From contig LS997566.1 of assembly GCA_000469685.2 (NCBI GenBank), positions 14,386,118 through 14,450,117 on the forward strand: a stretch of DNA of 64,000 nt, in the 5' to 3' direction. How positions within the stretch are numbered: the stretch's first letter is position 1; the number at the start of each line of letters is the position of its first letter. This DNA is from Haemonchus contortus (taxonomy: Eukaryota > Nematoda > Chromadorea > Rhabditida > Trichostrongylidae). The notes below the pieces were generated by a model. That model was not told the DNA's origin and made no database searches. It saw only the letters and a list, made by a program, of their open reading frames with translations. The translations under genes were made by a program, and so were the position numbers. Shown here piece by piece: positions 15,401-27,400 of this stretch.

Positions 15401-18400
15401 ATCATGTTTTCGAATAATAGTGATGTCACGGTCATGTAAAGATACTAGATATAGATGTAGATAGAGGAGTACTCGTGTAAAGAATTCTTCCTTTCCCTTT
15501 TTGTCGTTTCCTGAGCCCATTCCCCCCACTTAATATTTTTAGGGGTCTGTGGTCGTGGACTCTTCACATTGCTTTTTCATGGGTATTCATCCCCATTCCC
15601 AGTGTTTGTGCACTGATTTCCCAGTGTTTTCTTTCATCTTCCACTTCCGCTCCCTGTGCCAACGCCAACTCCCCCACCCAAATTCGCTAGTTGTTCCCAG
15701 ATCTCCTGCTAAAAAACGTGACCCAATGTCCCAGTCCTACAGTGTTTCTTCCGAAAATCAGCCTGTAATAGTGTCAGGCGAAGAAGACCTTCATAGCGAC
15801 ACATGTCTATATACATTTGGTGCCACGTGTAGCATAATTACATAGACATTGAGCCATAAAAGCCATAAGCACAGAAACTCTTTGGTTTTTCTAGCAAGGA
15901 GGTATATGCGCAAAAGCCCTTCACTGATAGGTACTTTTTTCGTGAAATTGAGACTATTGGTGCTCTTCCTTCCAGACCCGCTCGTCTACTTCTTTCTTGC
16001 TAGGTCCCTTCCAGACCTTTCGCAGATGATTGTGGAATTGGTTGGGTAGCATATACATAGATGGGTCATGACCTGCGTTTTGGGTAGGCGTCATATAAAG
16101 AGGACTGTCACCCAAGTATTTTCCGAAATGAAAGCGGATTTCAAATTTTTAGCGACTGGGTTAACTTCTACACCAAAACCTGCCTGAAAGTAATGGGGGA
16201 TCCCACATTGGCCGCTGCGGTCCTTTCTCATGAATAATCAATGAAATCTTGCCACTCATCAAATTATAGGGGTCACACAGGCTAGGTAATTCAGTAGGCA
16301 AACGGGTTCCACCGTGAATGATTTTCCAAAGTGGATTACCCACCTTACACTCGAACTCTACTTTTACTCCTACTTAGGGGGGGGGGCGTAATCGATCCTA
16401 CTCCCTGGCTTCACCACTAGACTTCGCGTACCACCCACTTTTTGTGAATTCGGCCTTCATCTGAGGCGTTCTAGATAGCGATGAGTATCCCAGCTTTGTC
16501 ACCCTCAAACCTAAGCCCGAAGGAGGGGAACTGAACAAAGGAACGAAGTTACTCATGCTGTGAGCGGTAGCGGTTTCAAAATTGTTCTCCGTTCTCCGTT
16601 CCTTCCCACTTCCGATCCATAAAAACCGTGACTCAGCAGCAATCGACTCGCCGACGTGTCAGTCGACATCGGGAGTTTCATCATTTTATCAGCACAAGAT
16701 GTTTTCACCCCGTTGGCACCGCAAGAAACCAGTTCACGATATTTCTACAGTACTGTTTACTGTTATTTGGTGCCGTTCTGGTAGTATTGATCGCTAACGC
16801 GCTGATACTTCATCTACTGACGGCTTCCTTCTCCCCGTTTCGCTTTCCTTCAAATGCTAAACCGTTGGCGCATAAATCGTTCCGATGTGTACGACATGAA
16901 GTGCAGCCATCTTGTATTGGCAATGTTGGGCATATTTTATCTTCCCCTTTTGCGGTTTTCATGCTACACCATTCCGCATCTCTGACAGTAACATTTGTAA
17001 GGTCCGTTTATGAGATATGTCAACACAGCCAGAAGCAGTAGTTCTTTTCGTCGCAACTGCTTCCAGCTGTGCTGACATATCTCATAAAAGAGGGCCTCAT
17101 ATACTTTGTGTCATTGACTTTTTTCCATAGCTTGTTCACAAGTACTCTACCCCAAATGCCATGGAAGTACGCACCCTTCTCAACACCCATGCTCCGGGTG
17201 CAGGTAGCTAATTGTAAGTGAGGATGAACGTGGCCTGCATATGACTGCAGGCAGACTGTAAGTTACCTATTTTGAACAGCTTGGACCCTTTCTACAATGA
17301 TTTTCCCACTTCTTACCTCTCCCGCAGCCACATTGTTCTCTTTTTGCTACATTCGTCATATGCTCAGCTGTTTGTCGAATTCGAAGCTTCTGAGATGATT
17401 CTATTTGCTCTCTAAACGTTCCTTTATGCATTTCTTGATCCTGTAGTTCCCATAAAGAAAACTTATCCGTGAAAGGGACTCACCTGACCGAAGGGCTCTA
17501 GTAGGCTTTGATCACCTTCTGGGAAGCCCAATGTCAGCAGCCCAAGCTGGCACAACATGTTCTTCATCAAAAGAAGCTTGTATAGTTGTAGTCATTGGAG
17601 GAGTAGCTGTTTCCAAAGGGCCAGCTTCTACGAGGTTTCAAAGAAATTTTGAAATTGAACTTCTCGAGAATGCCAATTTAAAGAGGCACATGACGAAGTC
17701 GTTAATGGTGTCATTTCTCAAGGTTCTTTTTCCCTAGATGATGATGCAAGTCAGCTTTTCCTTGAATGTACTCCCATTTGAAAAGGTCAATCATAGTATT
17801 TCAAGGATTCCCCTGGAGTATTTCTCATTAACGTCCTTCATGTGTATTCAGCTTGGTTGTTTCCGTACGTTAATGAGTAGCGGTCAATTACCACTTCTCC
17901 GTGCGTAGCATCCGAGTGGACCACGTGGTCAGCCGATCTTCCTCATTATCTTAATCTCACATTGAGGATGATGTCCAAATGGGATTCCGTACTGACACGG
18001 CTCTCGGCTGAGTGTTGATGAACGGGCTTACACAGTTTTTCTCGCGAGAACTAGGCTTTTCGTTTAAATAAACAATAAAACTTACAATTAGCATGAATTC
18101 GGCTGTCCTCCCCCCTCAGTTCTTTGAGGTGTGGAGAGAATGTTCAAGGTGTGGATCTGATTCTGAGTAAGATAGACTCCAGTGTGTCCAAAGAAGGAAG
18201 GGTTGCCGTCTGCATTTTCCAGGCTTATCTCCTACGGCGACCTCCTTCGACTCCGTTTTCCTCAAAGTCCCTCCTATTCTCGACCGATCTGGGTTCTCTG
18301 TAGATCGTTCCCACATCAGTCCATCTGACCATACCAAAGTTGTTTCTTTGTACAGTTCTGTTACTGTCTGACTGCCTAAGTCTCCCCTGTGCGTCCAAAC

Positions 18401-21400
18401 AGTTCCCAATTTCCTGGGTAATTGAGGTAAACCCCGAGTAAGCGAGAGCTTGGAGTATATCCAATGTTATCGATTTGATCAATAAATAATGGACTCGAAC
18501 AACTGCCTAGCAACTTGTAAGCATTATTGTGAAACATTGCAAAGCGTTAAGATGTTGTTGTTTAATCTTCGGTGTCCTATACTGGATCACTGACCGTCTA
18601 TGTTTACTCCTTTGCCGTAGCTCCCTCCGATAATAGTTTCATTTGTTTCACCCTCTCTGGACCTCTTTTTTGTTCCTAGGACAACCGTGGAATGAATCTT
18701 TTCACCCCACCCGTGTAGATGTTCATTTTTTGCCATTTCCATCATTTCAGGGAGTACTTGATCATAAGATTCGTTTTTATTGCTCATGCATCTTGTTCAT
18801 TGAATCACTACCTTTGCCTCTCTATAAAAACCAATCCTGAAACGATGATCATCTTATTACTGTTCTGCTTACTGTGAACCCTGTGAATCGCGTACCTTTC
18901 GTTAATTTTCTCGTCTCTCTTCGAATTTGGTTGTAGATTCTGTCTGAATATTGACCATTGAACTAATCCAAACTGCGATATGAGTAAAGCCGGTGCTGTG
19001 GGCCGCGGACTGTACGCGGTGATCGCCTTTTTGATGAACGCCATTCTTCGGATAGGAGTGAACGCCTCGTTGGTCGCTGCCATAGCCGTAACCATCTATG
19101 CCGCTGCCAGCTTCTCACGCGAAGCTCTTAAAGAGCGAAAAGAGGGTAGGCGAATGTTTACATAGATCTTCTGTGTCAAGGTCTTTCACTTAACAACGAG
19201 TCGAACACCATCCGTTCACCTTTTGTTTGGCGAAGCTCCCGGTGCAATTGGGTTTGCCAAAAAACCCTCAAAAGGATTGTGGTGGTAGAGAAGGTGGTCT
19301 GTGTCTCTGTGAGGAGGCCCTCAAAAATTGTGGGGCAATGCTCAAAGACCTATATAAACTCTCGGTAATATCCCTTCGCTTCAAATGAACTAGCTTGCAA
19401 CGTTCAGAACAGCTGCTTTATCACTGAACAATCCTAAATCATTTTGTTACGATTGTTATCATCGATTTTATTTTTAACCAGATGTTAATGCTCAGTAAAC
19501 AGGCCGTGGTGTAAAGAATCTCGTGACATCACTTTAAATCAGCAAAATGTAAAAGTTACCAGTCACCACGAGCCTTGGTCGGGAGCCATTCTGGCAACAG
19601 TTTGCGAACTACGTCCATGACGCACCTGCAGTTCACCTATTGGCCTCAAGGTTGGCACAATTTCTCTATTGTGAACCACCCAATCTTCTCCAAGGAAGAG
19701 TTCCTATCGGCCACTTTTGCATTTTTCTTGAGATTTTCCAAAGCAACGCTATGCTTCCTTTCGGAGCCTGAGAATCCACCTGCTACCGTCGTAGGACATT
19801 TCTTTAGGCTTTACCAGTTGCTTCTCCGATTTCCTTTATGAACTTTTGTGTGCTATTGATTGAATTCGACACGATCGCATTATGAGGCCAGTTGTTTTCA
19901 GTTTTTCATAGAGAGTCAAACTGCTTTCTTACCAGCGAGTGGCAAAGATTTGCCTCTCAGACAGTGCTTTGTGAATAGCTATCGATTTAATGGATGCGTA
20001 TTTGGGATGACAAGATCAGAATTCTCTAAATTGGGTGGATAGTTGGCGCGGTGGGCGAAAGCCTTCTCACTGTACCTTATCCTTTTGAACTGGCCCATTA
20101 GAAAAATTCTCTGTGATAACGAATGTGTGGCTGGTAGCTGACGGGCGTTATGTCACCTCTAGAGCTGTCATCCGTGAGTTATAGATAAGGAGCTGGAACA
20201 CCTTTCGCAGTATGGTTCTGCTTACTGATAGCAGTAGTATGGGAAAAAATCGAACTGGAAATAGGAAATATAAACAGTTTAGTTCCGAGGACCAGAATTG
20301 TGTCAAATTATTATACTTGAATGATACTACTATTCTACGATATTTCAAGATACTTTTTTTAATTGTTTTTATTTAACGATATCTAAATGAAGGTGGAAGT
20401 GGTGTTGTGGTAGGTGGCGCACTAACACACACGCATGGTCCGGGAATCGAATCTCGGGTCGATATCCGTCTCAGCCAACGAAGCCCTCCATCCCTCCCGG
20501 GTCGGCTAGTTGGTCTGAGAGGTTAAAAGCTTTGAATTGTTCATGGGCTGGCCACCGCAAGTCACTTGACAGACCACTTACGCATTCAAAACGTCACTGC
20601 GATTCTGAATTTAAATCGAATGTAGGTGTGCATTCCAAAATGAAACTGAGTAGGCCAAAGGACTTAATAAATTATCTTTTTCATTACATAGTTATTGGCT
20701 GTCATATTCACGGGGAGTATCCTTCTATATTTTTATATTTATATTTGGTAAAAGGTTCAAGCTGGAAAGGTCAACCCTGACCCGATCCGCCTGCATCACC
20801 CCTCGCTTTTGCATGGGTAGAAGTCTTGAGTATTGCACCCGAGTCAAGTAGGCGTGGCCCGATGCTTTTTGTCTGTCCCGCTATCCTAATCATCGGGTAC
20901 GTCTGAGACTCTGTAATTTGTCCTTACACAAAATCTGTGCGCAATTCCTTGTAAGGTACGAAAGTGTCGAAGCTCAAAGGCAAGGAGTTTGTAAAAATAG
21001 CTGGGATAAAGGCAAAAGTGTTCAGTTGTTCGAACAGATTCGGATTGTGGATTTTACTTTTGGATTATTACGGTGTAGCAGTTTATTGCTCTCGTTACAC
21101 TGATCTCGAAGACATTCCAAAAGGCTATCCCAAACTTGCAGACAAGCTCCATTCCGTCACTCACTAGGGCTGAGGAGCGAGGTTTCTCTGATGAGTGCTG
21201 TGTGGGAGCACTGCCTACTTGTCTAATGGGAAGATACGTCTCTGGAAACATTTATGGCCGTGTAAACCATTCATTCGTGCACATGATGACCACTGCTTTC
21301 AGCGATGTACTTCATCGTTGTTGGCTGATTATGTTGATACATAACGAAGTCGGTTTGCTCAACTGATTCCAAAGTGCACCAGGTCTTCTAGGGCGAGTCA

Positions 21401-24400
21401 TTACGGTGATTATTAGGCAGATTCCTTCCTAGGTTGATCTCGGCATTCGCTAGTGCCGTTTTTTGTAGACCCCTTGGTGAGTCCTTTTCCTCTGTGATGG
21501 CACTGGGGTTTATGTTACCTAGTCACAACCTGGTAAATGCCTCGTGAAATCGCCAGGGTGGCCGTGACCCCTTTATAAGAGTCATCAAAAGCATATCCCA
21601 TCTGAGATCTGCTAACTGGATGCTCGGATTTGCAGGTTATGTACATACGTATCTGTGGAGGGAGAGGTAAGTCCGAGTGCGTAAAGTGGTGGGTATCCAG
21701 AATTGAAGTTTTTATGGAACAATCTCAGATGAATTTAGAACCTTGGCCATGGGCGTTCTTTCCATCTATACGGCAAAACTAAGCCACTACCGTCGACGTG
21801 TCATCCTTATGATCACATCGTGAGAAACGAAAATGGGGGCAAAACTTGTTAACGGAGCGATATTCCCAAGTGTTCACCGCTGAAAGATTCTCGTGGTGCA
21901 ATGAGAAGAATTTATTCTAGGTGAGATAATATTAAGTAAACGCAATCTAGATGAGGTGGTAGGGCTTGGCGGCGGAGCGAGTTCCTGTTCGTTTCCTGAA
22001 CTTCTCTTTTACTGTGGAGAACATTGCCCTGATGGTGCAAAAAGGACAACGACCAAAAAGTGATACCGCGTGGCGATCAAGTGATGATAATCTTTCTCTG
22101 GAAACAAGGGCAATCCGATTACTTGCCAACTACCAAATCAGGCGAATTGATCGATTCCTTGAATGTGAGGGATTGGTCTTTCTGTCAACCTCTAATGATA
22201 AGTGATGAGAGTTGATAGGAGCAGGTCATGGATTCCTGGAGACGTTAGGCGATGAAGTATGGGATCTTCTCCTGGCCAATGAATCGCTTAGAGTGAAGTG
22301 GGAGAATGAAGTTTCATTGATTATATATTTCATTACTGTCTTTTCTCCTGAAGATTGCTTGCTAGTCTAATTTTGTAAAAGTTCCTGGAGATATCATAGT
22401 ACGGGGTGTGAGGTACCAACACCCTGTCTTGAAATGAATTTTCCGTGGCTCTTAAGGAAAGGAACAGTATGGTGGCCTTAGGAGTAGTTGGAAAGCTTCT
22501 CACTGTTAGAAGAGTCAATACTACTGAATTTGCCGAGGGAAATTTTGATAAGAATGTTTTTTTAAGGAAAGTTTGAATTCTTTCCCTTGTTGGGCTCTAG
22601 TAGTGACCTGTTCCTTGTTGTGATCCTGAAGTGATATCATGTAGTCAATATGCACGGTGTCACTCCCCAGAACTGAAAATGTGCAGAGAGAAGAAGTTCT
22701 CTGTGGTCATTCGTGGGAGAGAGTGTGCAACGACTACGCAGAAGTCGCTGCACGGATCGTGAGAGGGTATGGTACTTCGTGAGACTGTAGATGGTAGAGT
22801 GACGAGAACGGTGTAGCGTTGCAGAGGTGACATACGGGAGTCAGTGACGGCTAGTCAGAGCCGTTTACCGGCAATGCCGACCCACACAGTCGTTGTTCGT
22901 CGTGCTATTGTCGGACCCGTTCGTCGCGTCGCCTTATCTTCTCTCAGTCTAGTCATCTAGTCACTGCTAAAAATGGCTCAACCAAAATTCAGAAAGCAAT
23001 CTTCGCAAAAGCGCACCTATGAACCGGCTACGGATTTCCCTGGGAAAGGTAAGACTTACTGAAGTTATCCTTTTCTACTAGCACCCACGTATTTACTTAA
23101 CCTGTGCAGTGTTAGGGTCAAACGGGTCGGGCACAGTGACGTTTACTTTAAACGTCAGTCAGGATTGCCTCGAATAGCTAGCCATGTCTAACCGTCTTAA
23201 AAGGGCCTTAACTCACCTTTGTCATCTTAAATTCTGCGGATGTTGGAGCAGTGATGTCCTATATTACATAGTTTTTAATTGCTCAGGCATTATGGACTGC
23301 GGTCGATGAAAATGATATGTTTGTATCATCTTGGTCGTTGCTTCAAAGAGACCTCAAAAGTTACATCTATACTATGCCAAGATTAAACGATAGTCGAACA
23401 TGGTTGCTGTTGATATATCAATATTTTTTTTGTTCCTCTGATTGTCAATTTTGTTAGTTTAATGTATCCTCTATATATATAAACCGCTAACTTTGTACTA
23501 TTATAAATTGGGAACTGAGCGACGAATTCAATTGTTTTAATTGTTTAGCTATGGCCAATTGATCATTGGATCCCACACATATGTACAGAGCTATGTGAAA
23601 GTCTCTATCGCAAACTTTGCAACAGTTCAGATTTTTGCCGAGACTTTCTGCAAACTTCCAATGGTTATTAGTATGAAAACACACCACAAGAGGGATCTCG
23701 TTTTCGCGGATTCAACTATACAATAACTGTACCGTCTACAGATATCCAACGCATGCTCCATTACCCGTTCAAATCCGACCACTCTGATGCTGAAACCTCT
23801 TGGAATCCCGAATTTCTCTAAAATTTTGTCTCGAGGCTCCTTCTAAGCGATTCTGCACATCAATTGGTCCCATTTCTTCATAACGTGGATCGAAAAAATC
23901 GTTGATGAGCCTCAATCTAATCAACCGATTTAGAATTCTATGGGTTCTATGGAAGCTCCAGAGAATTCTGGGGAAAGCTGGACCATTGTTAATTTTCGGC
24001 AGATACTTTCACGCAGTATGATAGTGAGAGCGTAAATCATTTCTCGCCTCCAAACCCTTTGAAAATTTGGGGTTTTGCAAAGAGAAAATGATTACTGTCC
24101 TTTGTTGAAGCTGAAAGCCCTTATTGGAAAGAAGTCGGTTCGTATAATATGATGAGGCTGACCTGGCAGTCAGTTCCTTGAATCAACGGCTGCCATGATC
24201 AGCTACAGGGTTACCTGACGGACTCGAACCTAGTTCTAAGGTTATTGCTATGTTAACAGAGTGTGCAGTCGCCTACGAAAGGGAACTGGGTATTGGGTTT
24301 TTCTCATGACCTATCATTTTTTTTTGGCGATCATCTCATTGCAAAGCTATTTGCCCGTCGTTGCAAAGGTCATAATCTGATCGCTCCGAAGGTTACGTCC

Positions 24401-27400
24401 TTGCTAGACGATTGTAAGATTTGGCCGATTTGGATCGTCAACTGCTGACCGCAGCTGATATCATCATATTCGATCCTAGCGAAAAACCTAACCTTTGCTA
24501 ATGATAGTGGGAAGTTTCCCCACACTGGGCCATGAATTGACTTTTTCTTATGCTTGGGAAATAGTCGTTTTTCAAAATGTTCAGCCGACTGATCGCAAAA
24601 TTCGAGCATGTAACTGTGCAGCGGTAGTTGCCTAGTGCCTACCCGGCCTGTCAACTGGGACATGCGAATGGGTTAGTGAGCGTGGCTCGATTAGGATGGT
24701 ACCACACAAAATTTACCAAGGGGAACCTGAACCCACTAGAGGGCTGTTCCTGATATTAGTTACATTTCTAGTGGTTTCTAGAGTTTTTTTATGACGATGA
24801 TTTATGTGAATTGAGTCCCCCGTCATTCAAGCCAAATGATAACGCGGCCCATGTCATTTTAGCCGCTTCTTATTGACCGTTAATATTGATATGTGGAAGG
24901 CAACCCGAAAAAGCTATCTTCAACATTCCGAATCATTAGTGAGTAATTGTTTATCCAGTAGTGGCAACCCAAAAGTGGGAAAGACACCATGTACTTGTCC
25001 TTTTTCGCAAACTTGTAGCCCTTCATAAAAATTCCCCGGTGATCTCACCGTCTTAATTGTTGCTCGCAGTGAGTAGTTGATCATAAATTTCTGGGAATTT
25101 TGTGAGAAACTATGACCTGAGAGTCTCTAGGATGGGAGCAGAACGGCTCAGTTGACTGTTCATTCGATTGAAAATACCTGCCTTTTGCTCAGGTTAACTC
25201 TCAGTGACGTGAATTTCCAACTGGCAAAGCCAGGACGCTGCCTACGACGTCATGGACATCTGAAGCTTCTGTAGGAAGGGGCTGTCAGGAAGTTGTTGCA
25301 GTACGGCGACAGAAAGGGGTAGCTATCTGGCTTTTTGTGGGTGAATGCGTTCTTTTCAGTGAGAGATCCCACCAGCCACCCATCTGTTCTGCAATAATGT
25401 TTGCTTCTTTTCTATACTGTTCCAGCGAGAATGTTTATACGGTAGTGCGTACAAACTGAGCCCTAAATTGTCAATAGTTGGGGAATCAGTGAATCAGATT
25501 TCATCCCCCCTTACAACGCTTCCTCCCTTCATTTTTCTATTTCCTATCCGGAAATTGCTTGCAGTTCCAATTTTACTAGTTGGTTATTGACGCACGTATG
25601 TACGGATGATTTACGATTTGCATTCTAATACGGGCAGAATGAATTATTAGCGTTTTAATTAGATTGGCTACTGAATATGTGGGTACACTATACTTTACGG
25701 CATGAGCTAGGGATTTCCACCTCAAAACTGGGATTTTTACGTGGTACTTAATCGTATGTATTCAAGTATGTACCACAAGGGACCACCTACATCTACTAAA
25801 TGTGGCTTTCTTGCTGGCTTTCACCTTTAATGGCTCGGGGAGGGGCATGGAAGGGAGGGGATGTTGGAGGCGCAAAATCTCAGTTGAGCAAATGAGTCTC
25901 GTAGGGAGTGACGAATGGTTTTAAAGTAAATTAAATATGATTACTGTTGAATAGAACTTGATTAATTTGTCTACTTCCTACCTCTAATTTACTTTTTCGT
26001 CTATATTTTATTTATATTTATACAAGGCCTTCTGGAAAATAAACTGTCTGGATATGATGTAATCCTGCCCTCTAATTTTGAATTCCAAAGAAATTTTTCG
26101 TAATTGAAGTTTATTCTTGTCTTAGCTCTACAGATTTCAAGCTTCAAAAAATGCTTTTACCTGGATGAATTTTTCTTTATGGTATTGGCTCTGTGTCACT
26201 GTCACTTAGTCATAACTTGGTAAATGTCTTGCGAAACGATCCGGGTGACCATGACCCCTATGTAAGGGCCATCAGAAAGCATCTCCTATCTGAGATGTGG
26301 TAATGGGATGCTCAGATAGATTGCGTAACTTCGTATATATGCAGGGAAAGGCAAGTTGGAGTAGAGTCATGTAAAGTGAGAGGTGAATTCGAGCTTTTTC
26401 TGAATTTTTGTACAGCTCAGATATTTGTTTACTTTCTGCTAAATTCTCGATATCGGTCAGTTTTCAGTCAGTTAGGTGATAGGGTGGGTATCGTTCCATC
26501 TCTAATAGCAGCACATCACATAAAATTGCTGATGAAAACCTTTCAAGATGCAAGAATCGATTGAAACTTCTTTTTAAATCGTCTTGTTCAATTAAACCAA
26601 AATCCTCGGGACATCATCGATTCCCAGGCGACATTAGGCAATAATTATATGCGATTCCATCATTGTCATGCTCTTGATTCAATAAGTATCGATAAGCCAG
26701 ATTAAGGGTTAGTGATATTTAATGTTCAAATGCACTGGATTACTGTTAGAGCGGTAAAGGTGTAGAATTTGGAGGTCGTTATACGAGTGACCAAGTTTCC
26801 AAGAGAATCATTTGGCCTCAAGTGACTTTTGAGGTGAAATAAGTATGGTAGGATGATTTGGTGAGATGTTAGGAAAGTTTGACTGAGAAAAACAAAGTCA
26901 TTATCATTATTAAGTTGATTATTTATTGATTAACTCCACATTCTTTTCAGTTCTGGAGTTGTTGTACTGGCGTGATCCGAAGAAAAGTGCCGTAGCTCTA
27001 TCGCTAACCCTTTTGGCAGTTTTCATTCTTGCAAAGTAAGTATTCTGTTTAGTTTCAGTTGTAATGTTTTCGGATTCATGTAGTTAAGAAAGGCAGGTTT
27101 TCAAGATAGTAAGGGCTCTGTCAGAATGAGTTCACCTTTTCCCTGGGTACAAGGAAAGTTCTGGCCCGGCTGAATAATCCTGGGGGCTCAGCATAGACAT
27201 GGCTATACTTACCAAGATGCCGATGTCATTTTCTTGTTCACTACCACTTCGTATCGCCATTTCCCAAGCACTGACAAAGAATCGAGGAACGAAAGTCTTA
27301 GCATTAACTGATCCTCTTTTGGAATGCGCCCCGCATCTGACTAGCATTAGTTGGAACGGCATACTGAATGTCGTATGTACAGCTCAGTGCGTTTATTATC

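Larger units (their letters stand above)
8390..26950 (+). other. Long intronic region before the RHD (18.6 kb)
   Basis: This is the intron between exon 5 and the RHD in the long isoform. It contains two supported alternative first exons (18980 and 22973), one weaker candidate (15726), two SINE copies (9470-9745 on -, 20393-20680 on +), a miRNA-like hairpin (17007-17089), a dispersed repeat present twice (about 21490-21720 and 26160-26400), a copy of the Penelope-like terminal repeat (23312-23418), and C/G homopolymer runs at 11556-11567 and 16377-16386. Elsewhere I see no structure I can name. The size and position fit a region that carries internal promoters. Confidence 0.55.

Noticed and set aside
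18116..18482. Two overlapping minus-strand frames of 85-97 codons in the reticulon intron
   Set aside because: They are mutually overlapping in different frames, with no start context or recognised domain.
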